DNA of 64,000 nt from Balaenoptera acutorostrata (taxonomy: Eukaryota; Chordata; Mammalia; Artiodactyla; Balaenopteridae): positions 59,122,668 to 59,186,667 of the forward strand of contig NC_080080.1 in assembly GCF_949987535.1 (NCBI RefSeq). The letters run 5' to 3'. The translations under genes were made by a program, and so were the position numbers. A model generated the notes under the pieces. The model was not told the origin of the DNA and ran no database searches. It saw only the letters and a program-made list of their open reading frames with translations. Positions within the stretch are counted from its first letter, which is position 1, and each line of letters begins with the position of its first letter. This document shows positions 23,163-32,405 of the stretch, in pieces.

Positions 23163-23469
23163 TAAACTCTATAATCAAGAATGGATAAATGCCGGAGGTA
23201 GTCAAGGAAGGCTTCACAAAGGAGATCATATTTGAATTGATTCCTAAAGAATGAGTAGAAGGTCCTTAAGTAGAGAAGAAGGCAGAATATATGGATGCCT
23301 AGTAATATGAAAGGGTTGTGTGTTGTGAATAAGGCTGGGAAGGGAAAGTCGCAGGGGATGAGACTAGAAAGAGATTGAACTCAGATTGTGAATTGACTTG
23401 TATTCCGTTCATAGAGTCTTGGACTTTCCATAACACAAACCCAGAGATTGATTTTGGGCTGGTTACTTT

Positions 23470-23612
23470 AGAATCGAGAGGGGAGTTTGTTAAAAAGGCA
23501 AATTCCTAAGCCCCATTCTAGGAGATTCTGATTTAGAAAGGTTAGGATGAGGGGTAGGAATCTAAGTGGTTCTGATGTACAGACATGCTTGGGACCTCTG
23601 CTGCTGGGAAGA
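23470..23612 (+). mobile_element. MER5-type (hAT-Charlie) non-autonomous DNA transposon
   Basis: 'gtttgttaaaaaggcaaatt', 'ggagattctgatttagaaag', 'taggaatctaagtggttctg' match MER5A in order. It has no coding capacity, and the terminal inverted repeats are decayed. A 78-codon minus frame crosses it and is not a gene. Confidence 0.7.
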
Positions 23613-23775
23613 ACTATTAGCGGTTTATAAGCAGGGGTGTGACAAGGACAAGATTTTGCTTTAAAATGGAAATTATTGAAGCTAGTACAAAATATATTGG
23701 ACATTTAGAGGCAGAAGGGTCAATTTAGGAGGCTATTCTAAAAATTCAGAAAAGAGATAGTAAGATCTTGAATTA

Positions 23776-24119
23776 AGGGTCTTCCCTGGTGGCACAGTGG
23801 TTAAGAATCCGCCTGCCAAGGCAGAGAACATGGGTTTGAGCCCTGGTCCGGGAAAATCCCACATGCCGCGGAGCAACTAAGCCTGTGCACTACAACTACT
23901 GAGCCTGTGCTCCAGAGCCCGCAAGCCACAACTGCTGAGCCTGTGCAACTACTAAAGCCTATGTGCCTAGAGTCTGTGCTCCGCAACAAGAGAAGCTGCC
24001 GCAATGAGAAGCCCGCGCACCGCAACAAAGAGTGGCCCCTGCTCACCGCAATTAGAGAAAAAGCCCACATGCAGCAACGAAGACCCAATGCAGCCATAAA
24101 TAAATAAACAAACAAACAA
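23776..24119 (+). mobile_element. CHR-type tRNA-derived SINE, sense
   Basis: It starts 'gggtcttccctggtggcaca', includes 'atgggtttgagccctggtcc' at the B box and ends in 'aaataaataaacaaacaaac'. The flanking duplication 'agatcttgaattaa' is exact at 23762 and 24120. It is longer than the young copies, with extra 'gagcccgcaagccacaactg'-type repeats in the body, which suggests an older CHR subfamily. Confidence 0.94.
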
Positions 24120-24310
24120 AGATCTTGAATTAAAACTATGGTATTGTGGATGGAATTGAGGGTACTGATTTAAAAGATAATTCAGAGTAAGAATCGATAG
24201 ATAAATAAGCAGGAAGGAGACAGAGAAGAGAGGATTATGCCAGGATTTATAGGCTGAGCAAATGGGTGGACAGCTATGCTTTACCTGAGAGATGAGCAAG
24301 ATCATTTTGC

Positions 24311-25712
24311 TATACTAACTTTTACTTATTTAAATATCTGTGCAGTCAACATGATATAAATAGTATGTATCAAATTATGTGAGTTGAGGCCAGGCAGACT
24401 GTTTAGTATAGGCAACAAAAACTCAAAATATTTAGTAAAGGCTCCAGGGAGAAGGAGCTTAGCAGTTCTGTCAGTAGTCTCTCTCTCCTAGCCAAATGCA
24501 GAGAAACTGGAGGGTCAGGTTCAAACATGACCTGTCAGCTTCTTGGGGCAGTGCTGGCCACACTTCTGTTTGCTGTACACTCTTTTGTTACTTGAGGAAA
24601 TCTGCCCTCCACCTCTTTGTCTGAGCCCGATTGGTATCCCATCCCCCTACCCAAGACCTCAGGCAGTGTCTTCAACCTTGATTATCCAACTTGACACCTG
24701 CCTCCCGGGCACAGAGCGATACGAAATTCCATCAGAAAGCATGTTGCTCTTGCACAGCACTTGTTTCTTGCTTATGCTCAGTGCCTTTTACAGTTTCCAA
24801 CACAACAGCACCTTTAGCTACCCCTGAACACCCAAGCAGTGGTCTGTGGGCAGCCATGTTGAAGCAGTGTGGCCTTTTCCACCTGATTAGACCAGAGTAG
24901 GCACCTACACCAAGCTGGAATCAAACCAAGTTCTATCCCCTGGATTTTGGAATTGTGAACAAGGGAAAGGTAATTAGTCTCTTCACATATCTGGGGCTTT
25001 AACTTGTAAATTCAAAGGCTTTGAGTAGCCATATTTTATGCCATGCAGACTGGAGAACACAGAAAGCTGGTTCAAAGGAAGAGAGAATTATGCAGATGTG
25101 GAGTGAAGACAGGTGAGAATCATGAGAGGGTTCACTGCCTGAGTCTCTCATGGCTTCTCAAAGTTTCTCGACCAGCCCTTCTTGAAGTCTGCTCCAGGGT
25201 TTCTGAAGGCACCCCTATATCCTTATAATGAATTCATTTTTTCTCTTTCTTCTTAAGCTAGTTTAAGTTAATTTCTGTTTGGGGGAGCTAAGAGTCAGTA
25301 TCTACACATCAAATGCTTCTTGTTCTCGTTCTCTTTCTTGGTTTTTAAAAGATATGCTACCAGGATGTGCTGCCAGGCACACTAGGCTACCATTTTTGAA
25401 AGTATTTGGCTTTCAGACAACATCCTTGGATTCAGTGATTCAAAATACAGATCAGGCCTTCATAGTTTCAGTTCAGCATATGCATTTGGATTGAACATTA
25501 CCAGAATTAGCCATTTAAAGTGGGAAACACAGTGGTGTGGGTTCCAACACAAGTTTTTAAATCCAAGTACATATCCAGTATATCTCTAAACACTTATACT
25601 TCAGGGTTCTGGTTTTTAGTGTTCTTTTCCTAACTTTTTTCAAATAATTCTTTGATTCTTGCCAAGTTTTATAGCCAGTTTTTGAATATAGAGAAAAATG
25701 GAATTTATTCAG
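24311..25712. other. Unannotated DNA of fairly even composition
   Basis: No repeat recognised. Several overlapping plus-strand frames of 61-94 codons occur (24543-24827, 24691-24900, 25043-25228, 25279-25494). None shows a domain, a splice context or family similarity that I can recognise, and I leave them uncalled. Confidence 0.45.
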
Positions 25713-26440
25713 TATCTTAGTCTCTTCGGGCTGCTATAACAAAAATACCATACATGAGGTGCCTTGAACAGCAAACCTTTATTTCTCACAGCCCTGGAGA
25801 CTGGGAAGGCACATAATCTAGGCACTAGCAGATTTGGTGTTTGATGAGGATCTGCTTCCTGGTTCATAGCAGCCGTCTTCACGTTTTGTTCTCACATGGC
25901 AGAAGGTTCAGGGGAGCTCTTTGGGGTCTCTTTTATTTTTCATTTTTTTATTTAATTAATTAATTTTTTTGGTTGCATTGGGTCTTTGTTGCTGTGGGCG
26001 GGCTTTCTCTAGTTGCAGCGAGCGGGGGGCAAGCGGGGGCTACTCTTCTTTGCGGTGCGCGGGCTTCTCATTGTGGTGGCTTCTCTTGTTGCGGAGCGTG
26101 ATCTCTAGGCATGCGGGCTTCAGTAGTTGTGGCTCACGGGCTCTAGAGCACAGGCTCAGTAGTTGTGGCGCACGGGCTTAGTTGCTCCACGGCATGTGGG
26201 ATCTCCCAGGACCAGGGCTCGAACCCGTGTCACCTGCATTGGCAGGTGGATTCTTTACCACTGCACCACCAGGGAAGTCCCTGGGGTCTCTTTTAGAAGG
26301 TCACTAACCCCATTCATGAGAGCTCTGTCTATCCTTGTGACCTAATCACCTCCCAAAGGCCCCATCTCCAAATACCATCATCTTGGGCATTAGGATTTAA
26401 CATATGAATTTTGGGGGTACATAAACATTCTTTCTATAGC
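25713..26440 (-). repeat. ERVL-MaLR LTR (MST/MLT1-like), antisense, split by a CHR SINE
   Basis: 'cttagtctcttcgggctgct', 'gcaaacctttatttctcaca', 'cctggttcatagcagccgtc' and, after the SINE, 'gacctaatcacctcccaaag' and 'taacatatgaattttggggg' match the antisense MaLR LTR in full order. No internal region flanks it, so it is a solo LTR. Confidence 0.85.
25936..26281 (-). mobile_element. CHR-type tRNA-derived SINE
   Basis: The minus strand begins 'gggacttccctggtggtgca' and has the CHR body and an A/T-rich tail. 'tggggtctctttta' is exact at 25922-25935 and 26282-26295, marking insertion into the LTR. A body segment near 26015-26040 has an extra 'agcggggggcaagcgggggc' stretch. Confidence 0.94.
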
Positions 26441-26657
26441 GTTCAGGAATCAAGGGTGCTTTAAATGCATGTATGCAATTTGTCAAAAGTTTTTTTTTAA
26501 AGGACATTTACATTGGACTCAAAGAATCATAAATGTATATCTTCAAGATGGAAAATTTTAAGATGCCAAACTAACTCAAACAGATAATACCTTGGCATAG
26601 CCTAGTCAAGGAAGCTTCCTAATAAATATAAAGTAAGATAGAGCATAATTTATTTTA

Positions 26658-27341
26658 TTTTATTTTATTTTGGTGGGGAAGTATACCATGGTTTATTAAT
26701 CAGTGTCCTGTTGATGGGCATCTGGATTGTTTCCAGACTTTTTTTTTAAAACTTTTTATTTTATATTGGAGTATAGGTGATTAACAAGTTGTGATAGTTT
26801 CAGGTGCACAGCAAAGGGACTCAGCCATACACATACATGTACCCATTCTCCCCCAAACTCCCCTCCCATCCAGGCTGCCACATAACATTGAGCAGAGTTC
26901 CCTGTGCTATACAGTAGTCCTTGTTGGTTATCCATTTTAAATACAGCAGTGTGTACATGTCGATCCCAAGCTCCCTGACTGTCCCTTCCCCCCATCCTTC
27001 CCCCCCCAACCATAAGTTCTTTCTCTCAAGTCTGTGAGTCTGCTTCTGTTTTGTAAATAAGTTCATTTGTATCATTTCTTTTTAGATTCTGCATATAAGG
27101 GATATCATATATTTCTCTTTCTCTGTCTGACTTACTTCACTCAGTATGACAATCTCTAGGTCCATCAGTGTTGCTGCAAATGGCATTATTTCATTCTTTT
27201 TAACGGCTAATATTCCATTGTATATATGTACCACATCTTCTTTATCCATTCCTCTGTCAATGGACATTTGCTTCCATGTCTTGGCTATTGTAAACAGTGC
27301 TGCAGTGAACATTGGGGTGCACTTACTGTTTTGACCAAGAA
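26658..27341 (-). mobile_element. 5'-truncated L1 insertion with probable 3' transduction
   Basis: The minus strand contains the end of L1 ORF2 and the 3' UTR, ending in the reverse complement of 'aactttttattttatattgg'. To the left there is a T-rich run, then about 65 bases of other sequence (26672-26738), then a (TTTTA)n tract. 'cataatttatttta' flanks the whole unit at 26644-26657 and 27342-27355. The simplest reading is one insertion whose transcript ran past its own poly(A) signal. Confidence 0.7.
27082..27312 (-). pseudogene. L1 ORF2 C-terminal remnant
   Basis: A 76-codon frame covers the C-terminal end of L1 ORF2p, the L1 endonuclease/reverse transcriptase protein. 'KKNEIMPFAAT', 'MDLEIVILSEVSQTEKEKY' and 'MISLIC' are hallmark words of that terminus in many mammals. 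The endonuclease and reverse-transcriptase domains are missing because the copy is 5'-truncated. It also has a small in-frame change in the 'YNGILAVKK' segment. It is a dead fragment, not a host gene. Confidence 0.88.
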
Positions 27342-27559
27342 CATAATTTATTTTAATGAAAAAATATTGGTCACATTTTTATAGTTAGCATACATGATTA
27401 TACTGTGCTAATCAAGTATTTTTCTTATGAATTATAAAAAACTGAAGCCAAACAAACTGCAGGCTGTTAAATAAATTAGTTTACAAGAATTAAAGTGCTT
27501 TATTAGTATATATTATGTTGTTATATAGTACAATTGAACAACTTGGCTAATTTATATAT

Positions 27560-27945
27560 TTTCATGTTATTTTCTAAGTTCCATTATTTCTTCTTTGAGG
27601 CATGAGTTGTATAAAAGTGTATTTTAAATTTCCAAACAAGTAAGAATGTTTTATTATTAATTTCTAGCATAATTGTATTGTGACCAGAGGAAAAATACCA
27701 AATTTTTGAAATTTGTTAATACTTCCTTTTTAAGCCCAGTATTTGGTCAATTTTTGTAAATGTTCCATTTTCACAACAGTTTTAATGGTGGATTTGTCTT
27801 TTCTGCTAGTAATCCTTTAAATTTTTACTGTATATAACTTGAGACTGTTTTACCTCTTTCATACAAATTTAGAATTTTCCTATCTTCTAGGTAATTTTCT
27901 CCTTTTTTCCCATTATGTAGTGACCCTTTGTGTCTATAGAAATGT
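27560..27945 (-). repeat. Old L1 ORF2-region fragment, antisense
   Basis: 'ccattatttcttctttgagg', 'attgtattgtgaccagagga', 'gcccagtatttggtcaattt' and 'tgtaaatgttccattttcac' follow antisense L1 ORF2 text. The copy is heavily mutated with no open frame. Confidence 0.65.
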
Positions 27946-28829
27946 TAAAAGAAGCTAAAGTTTTGCAAAACCCAGCTTCAGTGCTCTGTTTATTCTTTGA
28001 GTTCCAGCTCTTTTTTCTTTTTCTGCCTTTCTATAATCAGTTCTAAATTGCTGACTCAGTGATACAATTAAAGAAAACATTTTTTGGTATTTTAACCACT
28101 GTGTTTATTTCTTTTTAGCAGGAGCTTTGGTCAGTTTACTTATCCTAACATACCGCTGGATATGGAAGTCTGTTACCTTTATTTTTAATTTAATTGTAAT
28201 CAAGGTCATTCATGAATATTTGTCTATGTTTATACAAGTTTAGATTTTGAAGAATAAATTAAATCAGAGACATATGGAATGAATTTTTAAATAAGTGCAA
28301 AATTTTACTTAAACTTCTGACATGGTTCTTGCTTGGTATTGATGTTCCACTGACCAGTACCAAGAGAGATTTAAATGTGGGGAGGCATTCTGAAAGTTAT
28401 TGAAATGGGGGACATTTTTTTCTTTTTGTGATCATTTATATGCTTAAAGCATCCTCAAGGCAGTTATTTTTCATTAAGTAACTTCTTTGCATTCTCAGAA
28501 TCATTGCAGATATAATTAACATGTAAGATTAAATTCATAAGCATGAAACTAATTATGGTTGTGTGGTAATGAAAGCAGTTAAACAAAGCATTTTACTTTT
28601 TGACTCCTACTAGACTAGAAGTAGTCAGCAAATGCCTGTTCTTCAAAAAGGATATACCTTAAACATTTTAATTAATTGTATATTATCATTTATGAGGCTA
28701 CTGTGGGTATATGGTTTGATTCTGTACCAGAATCTTCTATTGAAAGGACTTCTTTCCTTTGCTAAGTGTAAGAATAAGGATAGTACTACTTCGCAAGTTG
28801 TTACAGATGCTTTCATAGGAATATTAATG
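27946..28829. other. AT-rich unannotated DNA
   Basis: Two opposite frames of 76 and 90 codons at 28632-28904 overlap each other and the next MIR. Neither is supported as a gene. Confidence 0.5.
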
Positions 28830-29020
28830 AAACGGTACAGTGTAGTGTTTATGAGCACTAGATGGGAAGTCATATTGCCTGGGTTTACTTATTTAACAGT
28901 GTAATCTTAAGCAAGTTACTTAATGCTCTGTCCTTTAATTTCTTCACTGTAAAAATAATAGTACCTTAGATAAGTCACTTAGAAGAGTATCTGGACCCAA
29001 GAATAGCAAGCACTTAATTA
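28830..29020 (+). repeat. MIR SINE, sense
   Basis: 'cagtgtagtgtttatgagca', 'tgtaatcttaagcaagttac' and 'taatttcttcactgtaaaaa' match the MIR head and core in sense orientation. Confidence 0.7.
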
Positions 29021-29056
29021 AAATTGCTATTGTTTTCCCTCTTAGGAATAATTATT

Positions 29057-29110
29057 TTTTTGTATCTTCATCTTTTTTTTTTTAAACATCTTTATTGGAG
29101 TATAATTGCT
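29057..29110 (-). mobile_element. Very short L1 3'-end insertion
   Basis: Only about the last 28 bases of L1 are present ('catctttattggagtataat' on the plus strand), preceded by a T run and about 19 unassigned bases. 'ttaggaataattatt' flanks it exactly at 29042-29056 and 29111-29125, which supports a target-primed insertion. Confidence 0.8.
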
Positions 29111-29178
29111 TTAGGAATAATTATTAGGCTGTACATTGATGTAGATTTTGGGAAAAATTCAAATCATATACCTTTTTT

Positions 29179-29478
29179 TTTTTAATTTTATTTATTTTTA
29201 TTTATTTATTTATTTTTGCTGTGTTGGGTCTTCGTTTCTGTGCGAGGGCTTTCTCTAGTTGCGGCAAGTGGGGGCCACTCTTCATCGCGGTGCGCAGGCC
29301 TCTCACTATCGCGGCCTCTCCCGTTGCGGAGCACAGGCTCCAGACGCGCAGGCTCAGTAGTTGTGGTTCACGGGCCCAGTTGCTTCGCGGCATGTGGGAT
29401 CTTCCCAGACCAGGGCTCGAACCCATATGCCCTGCATTGGCAGGCAGATTCTCAACCACTGCGCCACCAGGGAAGCCC
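29179..29478 (-). mobile_element. CHR-type tRNA-derived SINE
   Basis: Young-looking CHR copy with head 'ggggcttccctggtggcgca' on the minus strand. The flanking duplication 'catatacctttttt' is present at 29165 and 29479. Frames of 72-93 codons over it on both strands come from the repeat. Confidence 0.95.
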
Positions 29479-29759
29479 CATATACCTTTTTTAAAGTTTT
29501 AATATTAATAAGCTTGTGTGTCTTATATATAGCTTATGTCACATGTATACCATCCATGAAGCTTGAATTTATTTACTAGAGACCACTACAGACAGCCTCT
29601 GGGTATGTGAAATATCCTCCTGGACTCAAGGATTAGCGATCTCAATCACCTGGTAAGAATTTTCTGTAGAGTCCTGAAAAAGCAGTTCTCTCTCTGTAGG
29701 AGTGGTAATGGAGTTTGTGATGTTAGTACTAGTTAGAGAATTATAGTAGTGGTTCTAAT

Positions 29760-30020
29760 AGCAATAGGAGCTAGCGCTTAGTATAGGCAGTATTTATTGA
29801 GTATTCACATAGTACCAGGTCCTGTCCTAGGTGCTTTACATGTAGTTTATCTTCACAGCAACCAATGAAGTGTAGGTACTATTAATATATCAATAATTAT
29901 TTTTTGGATAGAGAAATGGAGGGACATCCCACTTTACAGAGGCAGAAATTAAGATTTGGAGGGGTTATACAAAGTCACACAGCTAGTAATTGGCAGAACC
30001 AGAATTTGAACACAGTCCTA
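29760..30020 (-). repeat. MIR SINE, antisense
   Basis: 'agtaccaggtcctgtcctag', 'gtgctttacatgtagtttat', 'acaaagtcacacagctagta' and 'ggcagaaccagaatttgaac' are in antisense MIR order. An insertion of about 40 bases lies in the middle near 29888-29930. Confidence 0.8.
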
Positions 30021-32294
30021 TCCCAAAACATGTACATAAACGCAGATGCATTTCTGCCAGGATGTTTTTGGCCCAGGGCAATGACATTTCATTCATCTTT
30101 GGCACTTGTCCCTTACTTTAGCTAGGTTTCTTGGCCAGTATCAAGCAAACCAATCTTAAGCCTATGGTACTGTCTATTCATAGTCTCCAATGAATTGTCT
30201 TAGAATTCTGTTTTATCCCCGGGCTGGGTTCTTTATTATTATACTCCCATTACCTTGGGAAGTAGGCATAAAGATAGATGTGTATATACTTGGGACAATA
30301 TGCTGTTAATATACAAGCAAAGTAATGCTCACTGCCAGCCTGGCTGATGCCTCGGATCCCTACCTGGATCTTGCCTCCTCACCTGCTCTTTGGCCCTATT
30401 CCTGTGGTCTCTAGTGAGTCCTGGCCTGCATTACTTTAGTTCCGTACTGTGAGCCAGTCCCAATTTCTCTTTGCGCCTAACATAAGCTTTTGAAAAAGAA
30501 ATATGAGAAATGTGACAGAAAGCAAAACTCCAAGAGACCGGTAGTTCAATCAATAAGTATATTAATATCAAACCAATGGTGATTTTTCTACTCTTTTCTA
30601 GGCACTCTAAATAATGCTTTCTTTGTATTTTAATGCACAAATCACTTTATTTGGGTAAGTTGGGGTAGGAGGAGTTTAAGCAAGTGACTTTCCAGTTCTC
30701 TCTTGACCTGTTCTGTGCCTATGGAGACAACTGCTGGCCACAGGGAAGAGTGTGGAGCATTCTTCCGCCTTCACTTCCTCAGCTCTTTAGCCCCCATTGA
30801 GCTGTGAACAGTGGCTGAGGACAAAAGCTGTATACACTGTACAAACAGAGCACCAAAGCAGCAGTACACTGAGTCATTCTTCGCTCTGTGTGAGAACTGA
30901 GGGGGACTCTATTCATTTCCTTTGTGCTGGTGTCTGTCAACAGCGCTGTTTGAGGCAAGGCCTATTGTGCTGGCCAGTGTTTCTTATTGACCTAAGTCTG
31001 TGCCTGCTATGTTCCCAGGGTCGAAGTTGCGAGTGAGAGAATGTTTGAAAAGGGGTAATCATAGGCTAAATGCATTTTGCTGCATTGTCATCTGACCTAT
31101 TAAATCTAAACTGTGGTCTCCGTTAATGCAAACAGGTAATTATATAGTCACAGCTGCAGCTATTGACATCTGGTTACCACCCCCATAGGAAAAAAATATG
31201 TGTTTTTTGTCTGTGTCTAGGTTCTTATATGCTGGACATTAATGATTTTTAACTGAAAACAGATAATGGATTAGGAGGACTAAAAGAGCTGCAAGGTGGG
31301 TGCTTTAAAATAGCCTCTGCCACAGCTGTTTGCATATATTTTCCTTTGATGACACAGTGCATTCCCATGACTCCAGGCTGAGTAATCTCCATTCACTTTT
31401 AGTTTTTCAGGTGTGTAAGGTAAAGATAATTTTTATGTTTCCATCCCATATGATTCCATCATACTAAGTCACTTTGAAAGGTCTACCTCTGATAACTTCA
31501 TCTTGATTGCTTGCCTACTGGTTTTATCCATTGTGTTTCACTGTCCTGATACCCTGGTATAGGACAGTATTTGCAAGAGGTCCACGTTCCCCAATCGGTA
31601 CGATTCTAAATACAAGTACATTGGAGTGAATTGAGGCTTTATGGCTATTAATTATGTTAATAAGTGCTGTCTTTTCTAGTTCCTTTCAGTATTCACAGGA
31701 GCCAAAGTTATGAATAAATCAGTCCTGGTACATCACATCCTCTATGTCCTTTGGAGACAAAATACATTTATATTAGTAGAAGAAAAAATGTTAAGAAATA
31801 CGTTCCCACCAACCATGAAGATCCATTTACCATGAAAGCACTCTATACCTGTATTTCATTCACCTCCATAATTCATTATTTAACAGTATTTTTAAAAGCC
31901 TAGTAGGTGATTGACTCTGTGATAGGTATTGGGTTACAATTTAAAAATAAAAATCTGGTGTCTTAGTTTTTCTGATTCACACTTATTACTAGTAGCATTA
32001 TGAAGTCTATCAGGATGGAACTGAGGCAGGAGACAGAGTAAAACAGTTTTAAGACGTTGTAACTTTGAGGTTTTTCTAATGCTTTGACATTTCCTGTCTC
32101 CTAAATGTTTTGCTGCAGTATGTCTCTAAGTGGGTAGTTACAAATCCTGTTGGGACCTTGAGGGGAAAGCACTCAGGATGCCTAAGCGCTTGGATTATGC
32201 TGCCTTTTGAGCCAGAGTGCTGTGGACTGGGCTCAACCCATGCCTCGTTGCTGTGCACGGCTCCGAGTGTGTTAGGGCTGGGTGCAGCACGATG
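30021..32294. other. Repeat-poor unique DNA
   Basis: I recognise no interspersed repeat and no gene in over 2 kb. A 79-codon plus frame at 30797-31036 and a 69-codon minus frame at 30431-30640 have no identifiable features. The part at 31040-31420 is a candidate regulatory block (see findings). Confidence 0.5.
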
Positions 32295-32405
32295 TTTGAG
32301 ATTGCGGTGGTTATTCAGAGGATAGAAATTCGTCACGACCTCCTGTATCCTGGTGCTGGAGATATAATGATGAATAATAGAAAACTCTTACAGTCAGGGA
32401 ACTCA
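32295..32405 (-). repeat. LINE-2 3' fragment, antisense
   Basis: 'atcctggtgctggagatata' and 'aactcttacagtcagggaac' resemble the antisense LINE-2 block that often reads 'aggtgctggggatacag'. Short and diverged. Confidence 0.4.

Larger units (their letters stand above)
23163..24310 (-). repeat. LINE-2 3' region, antisense, with two nested insertions
   Basis: 'aaggaaggcttcacaaagga', 'ataagcaggggtgtgacaag', 'gaggctattctaaaaattca' and, beyond the SINE, 'gtggatggaattgagggtac' keep the order of the antisense LINE-2 3' UTR. A MER5 copy (about 23470-23612) and a CHR SINE (23776-24119) interrupt it, so it is older than both. Confidence 0.65.

Noticed and set aside
22723..23235. 170-codon open frame rich in Arg, Ser and Gly
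   Set aside because: It is the antisense reading of a CHR SINE plus its flanks. The same peptide words occur at every other CHR copy.
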